Assembly: GCA_015709715.1 (NCBI GenBank)
Contig: CP054184.1
Coordinates: 3,891,001 to 3,955,000, forward strand
Direction of reading: 5' to 3'
DNA from: Nitrospira sp.
GTDB lineage: Bacteria > Nitrospirota > Nitrospiria > Nitrospirales > Nitrospiraceae
Length of the DNA: 64,000 nt
Made by a program: the position numbers and the translations under genes. Below, piece by piece: positions 1 through 9,287 of the stretch. Within the stretch, counting starts at the first letter, position 1. The number at the start of each line of letters is the position of its first letter. The notes beneath the pieces are model-generated. The model saw nothing but the letters and a program-made list of their open reading frames with translations. It was not told where the DNA came from and ran no database searches.

Positions 1-1
1 C

Positions 2-394
2 GCCATGTACCTGCAGCAGGTCGACAATGTCTACGACCTGACCTGGACCGATGGCGTGACGTACGGCGACGTGCACCATCGTAGCGAGGTCGAGTTCTCC
101 CGCTACAACTTCGAGGAGGGGGACGTACCCATGTTGATGGCAACGTTTCAATCATTTGAATCGGAATGTCGCCGGCTGCTGGACAAGAAGTTGACCTTGC
201 CGGCCTACGACTACTGCATCAAGACCTCGCACATGTTCAATTTGCTCGACGCACGGGGGGCCATCAGCGTCACCGAACGAACGTCCTACATCGCCCGAGT
301 GCGGGCGCTGGCGAGACGTTGCGCCGAGTCGTACCTGGCCGATCGCGAGGCGATGGGGCACCCCTTGATCAAGCAACCGGCCGCCAGGACCTAG
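2..394 (+). CDS. glyQ: Glycyl-tRNA synthetase alpha subunit, C-terminal part
   Basis: The gene enters from the left edge, so only about 130 residues are visible. They match the C-terminal half of the alpha chain of the bacterial alpha2beta2 glycyl-tRNA synthetase, including the stretch VDNVYDLTW and the helical tail with [18 protein letters not shown]. The alpha chain makes glycyl-adenylate and charges tRNA-Gly in the cytoplasm. The stop at 392-394 lies 19 bp before the beta-subunit gene, the usual glyQS arrangement. The reading frame runs through position 2 with no stop. Confidence 0.95.
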   Translation, partial: AMYLQQVDNVYDLTWTDGVTYGDVHHRSEVEFSRYNFEEGDVPMLMATFQSFESECRRLLDKKLTLPAYDYCIKTSHMFNLLDARGAISVTERTSYIARVRALARRCAESYLADREAMGHPLIKQPAART

Positions 395-413
395 AGGGCC
401 GACGGGACCCACG

Positions 414-2594
414 ATGCCATCACAGAAGCCCAACCGGAAGATCCCCGCTCGCGCCAAAGCCAAGACGCCCGGTTCCAGCGAGCTGCTGCTCGAAATCGGC
501 ACGGAAGAGTTGCCCTACCAGTTCGTGGCGCCCGCTCTCCGCGCCCTGCAGGAAATGGCTGCGACGCTCTTGAAGGATCTCCGCTTGACCTACGGCTCGA
601 TCCGCACCGTCGGCACGCCGCGGCGATTGGTCCTGTTGATCGAACAGTTGGCGCGACAGCAGGCGTCCGCTGTGAAAGAAGCCATGGGGCCCTCCAAGGT
701 GGTGGCGTTCGACCAGGCCGGTCAACCGACGAAGGCCGCAATCGGATTTGCGGCGGGGCAGGGGATTCCCGTCGAGCAGTTGCAGGTGCGGCAGACGCCC
801 AAGGGCGAGTACCTCTTTGCCGTGAAGCAAGAGAAGGGGCAGGCCGCCGCCACCGTGTTGACCCAAGCCTTGCCCCAGTTGTTGGCCAAACTATCCTTCC
901 CAAAAGCCATGCAGTGGAACCACACCGGCGTACGCTTTGCCAGACCGGTCCGCTGGATCGTGGCGCTGTGCGGCGGCAAGGTCCTTCCCATCGAGTTTGC
1001 TTCGATCAAGGCCGGCAAGATGAGTCAGGGCCACCGGGTATTGGGCGGCAAGCGCTCCGGGGCCAAGGGGTTCGCGGTCAGTTCAATCGCCCAATACCTC
1101 AAGGAAACGGAGCGGTACGGGGTCATCGTGGATCAAGACCGGCGGCGAGCCATGATTCTTGAGCAACTCGCCTCGCTGGCCAAGTCGGCACGCGGCCAGC
1201 TCCACCAAGACGATGATCTGCTGGAACAAGCTGTGTACATGGTCGAGTATCCGCATACGATTCTCGGGTCCTTCAAGCCGCACTACCTTTCGCTGCCGAA
1301 AGAGATCCTCATGACCTCCATGAAGGAACACCAAGGGTACTTCGCCTTGGTGGACCAGAAGGGCCAGTTGTTGCCGAATTTTTTGGCCGTGACGAACATG
1401 AAACTGCCGAACATGCAGTTGATCCGGGAAGGCAATGAACGGGTGTTGGCCGCGCGCTTGGCCGATGCGAAGTTTTTCTTCGACGAAGATCGCAAGGCTC
1501 CGCTGGCCGACCGCGTGGTCAAGCAACAGGCGGTCACCTTCCATCAGAAGCTCGGCAGCTTACAGCAGAAAACTCAGCGCGTCGTGGCGATGGCCGCGCA
1601 TCTGGCAGAGCAACTCGGTGATGCGGAGCTGGCACGCGAGGCTCGGCGTGCCGCGGAGCTGAGCAAAGCCGATCTGCTGACCGGTATTGTCGGCGAGTTC
1701 CCGACGCTTCAGGGCATCATGGGCGGGGAGTATGCCAAACATGACGGCGAATCTCCGGCGGTCAGCGCGGCGATCCGCGAACAATATCTGCCCCGTGCGA
1801 TGGACGGCGGGTTACCCGACACGCTTCTTGGCAAGGTGCTGTCGCTGGCTGATCGTCTGGACAATATTGCTGCCTTCTTTCTCGTCGGTCTGGTGCCGAG
1901 CGGATCCGAAGATCCCTTCGCGCTTCGTCGGCATGCGTCCGCGATCGTGAGGATCATCATCGAGAGCGGACTCAAGTTGGATGTGTCCCAGGCGCTCCGT
2001 GCGGCACAGTCGGCGCTGAGCGCACAACAGATCAGCGCGGCCCCTCCGCCTGCCAAGGGAAGCCAACAGGATGCCCTCGGGTTTCTTTTTGAACGTGTGC
2101 GGTTTTACGGCAGAAGTGCCCATCAGCTGCGGGACGATGTCATGGAGGCCGTGCTGAATGCGGGAGACCGGTCGCAGATCGATTTCGTGGACCTGTTTGA
2201 TAGGATGAAGGCCTTGCAGCAAATCACCACCAGGGCGGAGTTCGATCCACTCATCGTCGGCTTTAAACGGGCGCATCGTCTCACGGACAAGGAGCAGTGG
2301 GACCGGAAGCCGGTCGAGCCGGGGTTGTTTCGCGAGGCGGCCGAATCCACGCTCTCCCAGATGCTCCACGGCAGCCGCGATCAGTATCGTGCTGCAATGG
2401 CGGCCGGGAACTACGGGCAGGCACTGGACGTGTTGGTTCGCATGAAAGGACCAATCGACGATTTTTTCAACGCCGTCATGGTGAATGCGGAAGATCCGGC
2501 GGTGCGCGAGAACCGGCTTTCGCTGCTCAAGGAAGTCGATGATTTGTTCATGTCGTTCGCTGATTTCTCGCTGATTGTGGTACAAGGATCATAG
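414..2594 (+). CDS. glyS: Glycyl-tRNA synthetase beta subunit
   Basis: The 726-residue protein has the usual length for the beta chain, which supports tRNA binding in the alpha2beta2 enzyme. Recognisable family stretches are ELLLEIGTEELPYQFV near residue 23, RFARPVRWIVALCG near 175, VEYPHTILGSFKPHYLSLP near 280, and VMVNAEDPAVRENRLSLL near the C-terminus. The ATG at 414 follows glyQ closely, and the two are presumably cotranscribed. The first 20 residues are a short basic extension (KPNRKIPARAKAK) before the conserved domain; a later start is possible but no better codon is evident. Confidence 0.96.
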   Translation: MPSQKPNRKIPARAKAKTPGSSELLLEIGTEELPYQFVAPALRALQEMAATLLKDLRLTYGSIRTVGTPRRLVLLIEQLARQQASAVKEAMGPSKVVAFDQAGQPTKAAIGFAAGQGIPVEQLQVRQTPKGEYLFAVKQEKGQAAATVLTQALPQLLAKLSFPKAMQWNHTGVRFARPVRWIVALCGGKVLPIEFASIKAGKMSQGHRVLGGKRSGAKGFAVSSIAQYLKETERYGVIVDQDRRRAMILEQLASLAKSARGQLHQDDDLLEQAVYMVEYPHTILGSFKPHYLSLPKEILMTSMKEHQGYFALVDQKGQLLPNFLAVTNMKLPNMQLIREGNERVLAARLADAKFFFDEDRKAPLADRVVKQQAVTFHQKLGSLQQKTQRVVAMAAHLAEQLGDAELAREARRAAELSKADLLTGIVGEFPTLQGIMGGEYAKHDGESPAVSAAIREQYLPRAMDGGLPDTLLGKVLSLADRLDNIAAFFLVGLVPSGSEDPFALRRHASAIVRIIIESGLKLDVSQALRAAQSALSAQQISAAPPPAKGSQQDALGFLFERVRFYGRSAHQLRDDVMEAVLNAGDRSQIDFVDLFDRMKALQQITTRAEFDPLIVGFKRAHRLTDKEQWDRKPVEPGLFREAAESTLSQMLHGSRDQYRAAMAAGNYGQALDVLVRMKGPIDDFFNAVMVNAEDPAVRENRLSLLKEVDDLFMSFADFSLIVVQGS

Positions 2595-2608
2595 GGAATG
2601 GTGAGCCC

Positions 2609-3127
2609 TTGGATCCCACGTCAGTTCGTTCCCCTGACCCGTCCGAGGCCAGTGCTGCGGCCGAGTTGAGGGCCAAGAAAGTTCGGCGGTTCGCGTCCGG
2701 CATCAGCGTCGTGATGATGGTGCTGTGCAACGCGGTGTTTCTGTTCGGCATCTGGGTGACCGGCGTCAATGTCGAGCGGTTGGTGCGGACTCCGGACATC
2801 TATGATCCCAGACAGGATGTTTGCCTCCGGCTGGCCTACCAGCAGGTGCCGGGCGCGGAAAATCCGGTGCAGTTCTGCTCTGAATGGCTCAATCTCGCAG
2901 ATGCGACCGGGAAGACCCATACGTTTCAGAAAGACACGCAGATCAAGCAGGGCGCAGACGGGAAGTTCTATTTCGACTACGGACCATTCGTAGACTACCG
3001 GCTGTTCGCGGTCGTGGCATTCGTGGCGGCGATTATCGTGTGCGGCATCCGCGTCACCCGGCATCTTGTCACCCGTTATCGCATGCGATTGGAAGCCGCC
3101 GCCCACCAGTCGGTCCCGACTCATTGA
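2609..3127 (+). CDS. Unknown protein with two membrane segments
   Basis: The 172-residue protein has two hydrophobic helices, about residues 31-52 (ISVVMMVLCNAVFLFGIWV) and 131-148 (LFAVVAFVAAIIVCGI). Between them lies a roughly 75-residue segment, probably extracytoplasmic, with two cysteines (DVCLRL and QFCSEW) that could form a disulfide. The start is a TTG at 2609, with a purine-rich AGGGAATGGTGAG just upstream. ATG and GTG codons nearby are in another frame. It sits 14 bp after glyS and 25 bp before ppdK, so it is probably cotranscribed. I recognise no family. Confidence 0.75.
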   Translation: MDPTSVRSPDPSEASAAAELRAKKVRRFASGISVVMMVLCNAVFLFGIWVTGVNVERLVRTPDIYDPRQDVCLRLAYQQVPGAENPVQFCSEWLNLADATGKTHTFQKDTQIKQGADGKFYFDYGPFVDYRLFAVVAFVAAIIVCGIRVTRHLVTRYRMRLEAAAHQSVPTH

Positions 3128-3152
3128 CCTCATAGCAGAAGGAGAGCGTCGC

Positions 3153-6044
3153 GTGGCCAAGAAATACGTCTATTACTTTGGGGATGGCAAAGCCGAGGGC
3201 GACGGGAACATGAAGGAGCTCTTGGGCGGCAAGGGGGCCGGGTTGGCGGAAATGACCAACCTGAAGGTGTCGGTTCCGCCGGGGTTCACGATTTCCACCG
3301 AGGCCTGCGTGGAGTACTACAAGCGCGGCAAGACCTATCCTCCCGGCATGATGGAACAGGCGCTGCAGGCTTTGAAGCGGGTCGAACGGTCGATGCATGC
3401 CGGATTCGGCGATCCCGTCAATCCGTTGCTGGTGTCCGTACGGTCCGGCGCGCGCGCCTCCATGCCGGGCATGATGGATACCGTGCTCAATGTGGGCCTC
3501 ACGACCAAGACGGTCGAAGCCCTGGCCGCGAAGACTCGGAACGAGCGTTTTGCGCAGGACAGCTACCGTCGCTTCATCGGCATGTTCGGCAGCATCGTCA
3601 TGGGCATCAATCGCGAGCACTTCGAGGACATCCTCAAGCACAAGAAGCAGGACCTCGGCGTGACGCAGGACACTCACCTCGATGCCAAGGCGTTGAAGGA
3701 ACTCGTCGCGAGTTACAAGGAACTCGTGAAGGAGGAAACCAAGCGCGACTTTCCTGACGATCCGCTCGATCAGCTACGCATGGCGATCAACGCGGTGTTC
3801 TCGTCCTGGTACGGCGCGCGCGCGGTCACCTATCGACGCCTCTACGGCATTCCGGATTCCTGGGGCACCGCGGTGAACGTGGTGGCGATGGTGTTCGGCA
3901 ACATGGGCGAAACCAGCGGCACTGGGGTAGCCTTTACGCGCGACCCTGCGACTGGCGAGCGGACCTTCTTTGGCGAGTGCCTGATGAATGCGCAGGGGGA
4001 AGACGTGGTGGCTGGTATCCGAACGCCGTTGCCGGTACGCCAGCTCGAGAAACACGTGCCGCAAGCCTATCGGGACCTCGAACATACCTACAAACGGTTG
4101 GAGCGCCATTACCGCGACATGCTGGACCTGGAGTTCACGATCCAGGAGGGCAAGCTCTACATGCTCCAGACCCGCGTCGGGAAGCGCACGGGCATCGCGG
4201 CCGTGCGGATCGCCGTGGACATGGTGAAGGAAGGCGTCATCTCCAAACGGGAGGCCCTGCAACGGATCGGACCGGACCAGCTCGCGCAGTACCTCTATCC
4301 CATTTTCGACGCGAAGGCCGAGTCCCACTGTACGGCGCTAGGCAAGGGCCTGCCGGCCGGACCGGGCGCCGCAGCCGGACAAATCGCGCTGACGCCTGAT
4401 CGCGCCGTGGAGATGAAGGCCGCCGGCAGCCGGGTCGTCCTCGTACGCCAGGAGACCAGCCCCGACGACATTCACGGCATGAACGCCGCGCTGGGCTTCC
4501 TGACGGCGCGCGGGGGCATGACCTCGCATGCGGCCGTCGTCGCTCGCCAGATGGGCAAGGTCTGCGTGGCCGGTTGTGACGCGGTGGAAGTGTTGGATAG
4601 CGGAAGCGTGCGGATCGGCACCCAAACCTTCCGTGAGGGGGACTATCTCTCGGTCAATGGTTCTACCGGGAACGTCTATGCCGGCGATATTCCCGTCGTC
4701 GAATCCGAAGTCATCCAGGTGCTGCAGGGCAAGCTGGAGGCGGCCAATTCAGAGAAGTACCGGCTGTTCGACACGGTGTTGAAATGGGCGGACGACGTGC
4801 GCCGTCTGAAGGTCCGTGCTAATGCCGATGTACCAGACCAGGCCCGCATTGCGCGAGGCTTCGGCGCGGAGGGGATCGGCCTCTGCCGCACCGAGCATAT
4901 GTTCTTCGCGGAGGACCGCATCCTCATCATGCAGCAAATGATCCTGGCCCGGACCCGCGAAGAGCGGGAAAAGTATCTCGATCAGCTGCTGCCGCTGCAG
5001 AAGCAGGACTTCATCGGCCTCTACCGCGAGATGAAGGGGTACCCGGTGACGATTCGCCTTCTGGATCCGCCGCTGCACGAGTTCTTGCCGAAGCGCGAAG
5101 ACCTGATGGTGGAGATCGCCCAACTGGAACTGACCGGCGGCGCCGCGTCGGTGCTCGAAGAGAAGAAACGGCTGCTGGCGCGGGTGGAGGAGTTGCACGA
5201 GTTCAATCCCATGCTGGGCCTACGCGGTTGCCGTCTCGGCATCACCATGCCGGAAATCACGCGCATGCAGGCGCGGGCGATCATGGAGGCAGCCTGCGAG
5301 TTGGCAAAGGAAGGCGCGAAGATCGTGCCTGAAATCATGATTCCGCTGGTGGGGATGGTGTCGGAAATGAAGGCGCAGAAGGATTTGGTGCGCGAAGTCG
5401 CAACCGAGACCATGAAGCGCTGCAACGTGAAGCTCTCCTATCTGGTCGGCACCATGATCGAACTGCCGCGCGCGGCGGTGACTGCCGATCGGATTGCGGA
5501 AGAGGCGGAGTTCTTCTCGTTCGGCACGAACGACCTCACGCAAACGACGTTCGGATTTTCCCGCGACGATGCGGCGAAATTCATCGATCATTACAAGACC
5601 GTCAACATCCTCGAAACCGATCCCTTCGCGGTGCTGGATCGTGAAGGGGTGGGAGCGCTCATGCGCACCGCGATCAATGGTGGACGAAAGACGCGCCCCG
5701 ACATCAAGTTGGGCATCTGCGGTGAGCATGGTGGCGATCCAAGCTCCGTCGAGTTCTGTCATCAGCTGGGATTGGATTATGTGAGCTGTTCGCCCTATCG
5801 TGTGGCCATTGCCCGATTGGCCGCGGCCCAGGTGGCCATTACGGAGGGTGATGCCAAGCCCAAGGGCACAGCCAAACCAAAGCCAAGGTCCGGCAAGGTC
5901 AAGGCTGGAACCAAGGCTGCCGCATCGAAACCTGCGGGGCGTAAGGCCGTCCAGCCGGCGAAGCGTGCTGCGAAACCGGCTCCTGCTAAGGCACGGCGGG
6001 GCAGAAAGCCGGCTGCCCGCCGATCCACCCGCTCGAAACGGTGA
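3153..6044 (+). CDS. ppdK: Pyruvate, phosphate dikinase with a lysine/alanine-rich tail
   Basis: PPDK interconverts pyruvate, ATP and Pi with PEP, AMP and PPi, a key step between C3 intermediates and gluconeogenesis. The N-terminal ATP-grasp domain begins KYVYYFGDGKAEG. The phosphohistidine loop is GGMTSHAAVVARQMGKVCV, where the His carries phosphate. The PEP/pyruvate TIM barrel has GLCRTEHMFF and, near the end, GICGEHGGDPSSV. The start is GTG 3153, preceded by AGAAGGAGAGC; the reading frame is open further upstream but overlaps the preceding gene. The protein is 963 residues, longer than the usual 870-900. The excess is a C-terminal tail of about 65 residues built from K, A, P and R (KPKGTAKPKPRSGK through RRGRKPAARR), resembling the low-complexity tails of histone H1-like proteins. 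Confidence 0.96.
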   Translation: MAKKYVYYFGDGKAEGDGNMKELLGGKGAGLAEMTNLKVSVPPGFTISTEACVEYYKRGKTYPPGMMEQALQALKRVERSMHAGFGDPVNPLLVSVRSGARASMPGMMDTVLNVGLTTKTVEALAAKTRNERFAQDSYRRFIGMFGSIVMGINREHFEDILKHKKQDLGVTQDTHLDAKALKELVASYKELVKEETKRDFPDDPLDQLRMAINAVFSSWYGARAVTYRRLYGIPDSWGTAVNVVAMVFGNMGETSGTGVAFTRDPATGERTFFGECLMNAQGEDVVAGIRTPLPVRQLEKHVPQAYRDLEHTYKRLERHYRDMLDLEFTIQEGKLYMLQTRVGKRTGIAAVRIAVDMVKEGVISKREALQRIGPDQLAQYLYPIFDAKAESHCTALGKGLPAGPGAAAGQIALTPDRAVEMKAAGSRVVLVRQETSPDDIHGMNAALGFLTARGGMTSHAAVVARQMGKVCVAGCDAVEVLDSGSVRIGTQTFREGDYLSVNGSTGNVYAGDIPVVESEVIQVLQGKLEAANSEKYRLFDTVLKWADDVRRLKVRANADVPDQARIARGFGAEGIGLCRTEHMFFAEDRILIMQQMILARTREEREKYLDQLLPLQKQDFIGLYREMKGYPVTIRLLDPPLHEFLPKREDLMVEIAQLELTGGAASVLEEKKRLLARVEELHEFNPMLGLRGCRLGITMPEITRMQARAIMEAACELAKEGAKIVPEIMIPLVGMVSEMKAQKDLVREVATETMKRCNVKLSYLVGTMIELPRAAVTADRIAEEAEFFSFGTNDLTQTTFGFSRDDAAKFIDHYKTVNILETDPFAVLDREGVGALMRTAINGGRKTRPDIKLGICGEHGGDPSSVEFCHQLGLDYVSCSPYRVAIARLAAAQVAITEGDAKPKGTAKPKPRSGKVKAGTKAAASKPAGRKAVQPAKRAAKPAPAKARRGRKPAARRSTRSKR

Positions 6045-7168
6045 ATCCGTCCGCACGTGATCGTGAGTACATGACCCTGGCCCTTCGCCTCGCTGCGAAG
6101 GGCCGGGGTTCGACCAGCCCCAACCCCATGGTCGGAGCGGTGGTGGCGAGCGGAGGTCGCATCGTCGGCCAGGGTTCCCACCGCAAGCCGGGCGGACCCC
6201 ATGCCGAAGTGCTCGCCTTGAGCCAAGCCGGAGCACGGGCCAAAGGCGGCACCCTCTACGTCACGCTCGAACCCTGCAGTCACCTCAAGAAGCGAACCCC
6301 TCCCTGTGTTCCACTCGTCATCCGATCCGGCGTCCGGCGGGTTGTGGTGGCGATGGTCGATCCGAATCCCTTGGTCAGCGGCCGTGGCATCGCGCAACTG
6401 AAGGAGGCCGGGATCAGCGTGGTCGTCGGCTGCGGCGAGCAAGAAGCCGTGCAGCTCAATGAGGCCTACTGTCATTGGATCAAGACCGGGCGTCCCTTTA
6501 CGATTCTCAAAGCGGGAATGACCCTGGACGGCAAGATCGCCACCGCCGTCGGGGAGTCGCAATGGATCACGGACGAAGCAGCCCGCCTCCATGCCCATCG
6601 GCTCCGAGCCGAGGTGGATGCGATCCTGGTCGGGGTCGGCACGGTGCTGTGCGATGATCCAAGACTGACCGTTCGTTTGCCGAACGATCCGATATCCGCA
6701 AGGCGGCGACAGCCGCTGCGGGTGGTCGTGGATAGTCGCCTGCGCATCCCGTCCAAGGCCGCCGTGCTGGAAGAGCAGACCTTGGCCCATACGCTCATTG
6801 CTACGACCGGAGCGGCCCCCACTCGCAAGGTTGCGCAGCTTCGAAGGCGCGGGATTGACGTGTTGGTTCTGCCGAAGGCCGGAGGGCGCGTCGACCTCTC
6901 AACGTTATGGGCGCGGTTCGGACAATTGGGCATCACCAGCCTGTTGGTCGAAGGCGGCAGCGAGGTCAATGCCGCGGTGTTGCAGGCCGGGCTCGCGCAG
7001 CGGCTCATGTGTTATGTCGCTCCGCTCTTGCTCGGCGGGCAGGACGCCAAGGGGCTGGTGGGCGGCCGTTCGCCCAGACGGCTTCGGGAGGCCTTACCGC
7101 TGAAGAATCTCCGCATCGAGCCGGTAGGGCGTGATATGCTGATTCAAGCCGACGTGATCAACGAATAG
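6041..7168 (+). CDS. ribD: Bifunctional riboflavin biosynthesis deaminase/reductase
   Basis: The 375-residue protein has the two RibD domains. The N-terminal zinc-dependent deaminase shows HAEVLAL and the PCSHLKKRTPPC zinc/catalytic region (residues about 50-90). The C-terminal reductase begins after ILKAGMTLDGKIAT, with SQWITDEAARLHAHRLRA and the GGSEVNAAVL stretch. It acts on 2,5-diamino-6-ribosylamino-4(3H)-pyrimidinone 5'-phosphate in the cytoplasm. The GTG start overlaps the ppdK stop by four bases (GTGA), implying translational coupling. ribE lies about 3.4 kb downstream on the same strand, separated by four other genes, so this is an interrupted riboflavin operon. Confidence 0.95.
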   Translation: MNPSARDREYMTLALRLAAKGRGSTSPNPMVGAVVASGGRIVGQGSHRKPGGPHAEVLALSQAGARAKGGTLYVTLEPCSHLKKRTPPCVPLVIRSGVRRVVVAMVDPNPLVSGRGIAQLKEAGISVVVGCGEQEAVQLNEAYCHWIKTGRPFTILKAGMTLDGKIATAVGESQWITDEAARLHAHRLRAEVDAILVGVGTVLCDDPRLTVRLPNDPISARRRQPLRVVVDSRLRIPSKAAVLEEQTLAHTLIATTGAAPTRKVAQLRRRGIDVLVLPKAGGRVDLSTLWARFGQLGITSLLVEGGSEVNAAVLQAGLAQRLMCYVAPLLLGGQDAKGLVGGRSPRRLREALPLKNLRIEPVGRDMLIQADVINE

Positions 7169-7176
7169 GGAGTCTC

Positions 7177-8508
7177 GTGTCACCACAGTCCCGCCCGCTT
7201 GCTCGGCTCAGTTTTGCCTTCTCCCATCGAGGTCGTGCGTTCCTGTCGGTCTGCATCATGTTGTGCTGCACGGCGTCGACCGCCTGGGCTGCGGAGGAAC
7301 CGGCTGCGCCGGAGCTGGCTGCACAGGTATGGGAATACATCACGACGGAGGACGGCGATCGCGCCCGCTCCCTGCTGGCCTCGATCGTGACCCGCCCGGA
7401 TGCCACGGTGTCGGCACTGGAAGACCTGCTGCGAAAGGGGCGTCCTCACGGACTGCAACCGGTCGGGTTGTTGCCGGATGAGCAGCTCGTCGTTCGTGAT
7501 CGCACCTACCAGTACAGCCTCTCAGTGCCCCAAAGTTATGAGCCGACCCGCGACTATGCGCTCATCCTGTGTCTGCACGGAGCGGGGTTTACTGGCGAAG
7601 CCTATCTGGACCGTTGGAAACCGCGTTTGGGTGAAGGGTATATCCTGGCCTGTCCGACCTATCCTGCCGGTGCTTGGTTCACGAGACGGGCGGAGGATCT
7701 GGTTTTGGCGACGATACAGACCGTCCAGCAGCGCTATCGGATCGACCCCAACCGGATTTTCCTGACGGGCATGTCCAACGGCGGGATCGGCGCCTGGTTG
7801 ATCGGGATGCACCATGCGCCGCTGTTTGCCGGCCTGGCGCCGATGGCCAGCGGAATCGATGACGTGCTGTTTCCGTTTCTGGAGAATCTCCGCACGACTC
7901 CTGTGTACATCATTCATGGTTCACAGGACCAGGTGATGCCGGTGGAGTTGAGCCGGAAGCTGGCGGGTGAATTGAAGAACCTCGGGTACCCGTTCATCTA
8001 CCGGGAACATAACCGGACCCATGCGATGGCAGGCGGACACTTTTTCCCGCGCGAGGAGTTGCCCGACCTGGTCAAGTGGTTCGATACGCAGCATCGTATG
8101 GTGGCGCCGAAGGAAGTCACGGTCGTCCGTGAGGCCAGTCACCTGACGGCGTTCGGCTGGGTGAGAATCGATGCGACGGACGAGATCGCCTCCTTTTCCG
8201 AAGATCTGATCGATAAGCGTGACGACAGTATCCGCCATCGTCGTTACGCCAGGTTGACGGCCAAGGTGACTGGGCCCAACCGGATTGAGGTGCGCACCGA
8301 CAAGGTTCGTCAATACACGTTGCTCCTCAACGAGGATCTTGTGGATTTTTCTCAACCAATCGTGGTGACGACCGACGGACATCCGTCGTTTGAAGGGATG
8401 TTGACGCCTCAGGCGGGAACCTTGTTACGGCAGGCTCGTCTCAGGCTCGATTCGGGGATGCTCGTTCCTGTCTTGCTCACGGTCACGGTTCCACCACCGT
8501 CGTCATGA
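7177..8508 (+). CDS. Secreted alpha/beta-hydrolase esterase (PHB depolymerase/LpqC-like)
   Basis: The 443-residue protein starts with a long signal peptide (hydrophobic AFLSVCIMLCCTASTAWA, cleavage after AWA). The catalytic part shows LILCLHGAGFTGEAY, the nucleophile elbow GMSNGGIGAW (Ser in G-x-S-x-G), an acidic residue in HGSQDQVMPVE and a His in THAMAGGHFF, giving a Ser-Asp-His triad. A C-terminal part of about 130 residues after EVTVVREASHLTAFGWV is beta-rich and may bind substrate or surface. The layout resembles secreted feruloyl/PHB depolymerase-like esterases. The substrate cannot be told from sequence. Start is GTG 7177, 8 bp after ribD. Confidence 0.8.
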   Translation: MSPQSRPLARLSFAFSHRGRAFLSVCIMLCCTASTAWAAEEPAAPELAAQVWEYITTEDGDRARSLLASIVTRPDATVSALEDLLRKGRPHGLQPVGLLPDEQLVVRDRTYQYSLSVPQSYEPTRDYALILCLHGAGFTGEAYLDRWKPRLGEGYILACPTYPAGAWFTRRAEDLVLATIQTVQQRYRIDPNRIFLTGMSNGGIGAWLIGMHHAPLFAGLAPMASGIDDVLFPFLENLRTTPVYIIHGSQDQVMPVELSRKLAGELKNLGYPFIYREHNRTHAMAGGHFFPREELPDLVKWFDTQHRMVAPKEVTVVREASHLTAFGWVRIDATDEIASFSEDLIDKRDDSIRHRRYARLTAKVTGPNRIEVRTDKVRQYTLLLNEDLVDFSQPIVVTTDGHPSFEGMLTPQAGTLLRQARLRLDSGMLVPVLLTVTVPPPSS

Positions 8509-9287
8509 TGGGAGCCGATGCGGCGGGGAGACCCAGCGCGATTGCGTTGGTCGTGGCGGTTGCGCTGGTCGCCGTCAGTCCCCCGACGACCGACGCGGAA
8601 TCCTGTGCCCTGCCGACGAAACATGCGGGTGTGACCTTTCCCCTCGACCGGCTGGAGGCCGGGTGGGCCTGCCGCCTCAGGCCGATCGTCGAACAATTCA
8701 CGACGGCGAACAAGTTTGGACCCCTTCGGGCGCCTCTGTCCGAATCCCTCTATCAATATTTCCTGGAACATCCGGTCATGGCGGCCGCCTTGTTGAATCG
8801 TCTCGATCTTGGTCTGTACAAGGCTGAGATGCGCGGAGGCGGGACCTTTTGGGCGACCGACGGCGAGGGAACCGAAGGCGTCGTTCAGCCGCTCTATCGC
8901 GACGGTGTGACGCGAATTTATTTCGCGCAGGGTAGCCATGACGGACGGTTTCTCCCCCGGGTGACCGGCAAGGCCGTCGTGCTTCTGCGCTTCCACCCCG
9001 TGCAGGACCACCAGGGACGCGAGTCCGTCGATAGCACGATGGTCGCTTACCTGCGGCTCGACAACCGGTTTCTCTCCGGGCTGATGTCGCTGTTACGACC
9101 CTTGATCGGTCAGGTGGTGAATCGCCAGTTGCTCAAGGGATTCGAGGCGGTTCGTCGTCTGGGGGAGATGATGCACACGCAACCGAAGCAGGTGTGGTTC
9201 GAGGCGACGGATCCGCCGGCCTTGCCGGACGAGGAGGTGGCGTTCTTGAAGCAAGCGCTTCAGGAAATCGGAATGAAGGGCCCATGA
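8505..9287 (+). CDS. Unknown secreted protein
   Basis: The 260-residue protein has an N-terminal signal sequence (SAIALVVAVALVAVSPPTTDA, then ESCALPTKHAG). The mature part contains LEAGWACRLRPIVEQF, GGGTFWATDGEGTEGVVQPLYRDG and a C-terminal helical region. Two Cys (SCALP and WACRL) could be paired. The start codon overlaps the esterase stop (ATGA) and its own stop overlaps the MFS start, so it is in one tightly coupled operon. I recognise no family. A lipid or polymer role beside the esterase is only a guess from position. Confidence 0.75.
   Translation: MMGADAAGRPSAIALVVAVALVAVSPPTTDAESCALPTKHAGVTFPLDRLEAGWACRLRPIVEQFTTANKFGPLRAPLSESLYQYFLEHPVMAAALLNRLDLGLYKAEMRGGGTFWATDGEGTEGVVQPLYRDGVTRIYFAQGSHDGRFLPRVTGKAVVLLRFHPVQDHQGRESVDSTMVAYLRLDNRFLSGLMSLLRPLIGQVVNRQLLKGFEAVRRLGEMMHTQPKQVWFEATDPPALPDEEVAFLKQALQEIGMKGP

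Noticed and set aside
391-903. Long minus-strand frames opposite glyS, ppdK and other core genes
   Set aside because: They are shadows caused by GC-rich codon use and show no family features.
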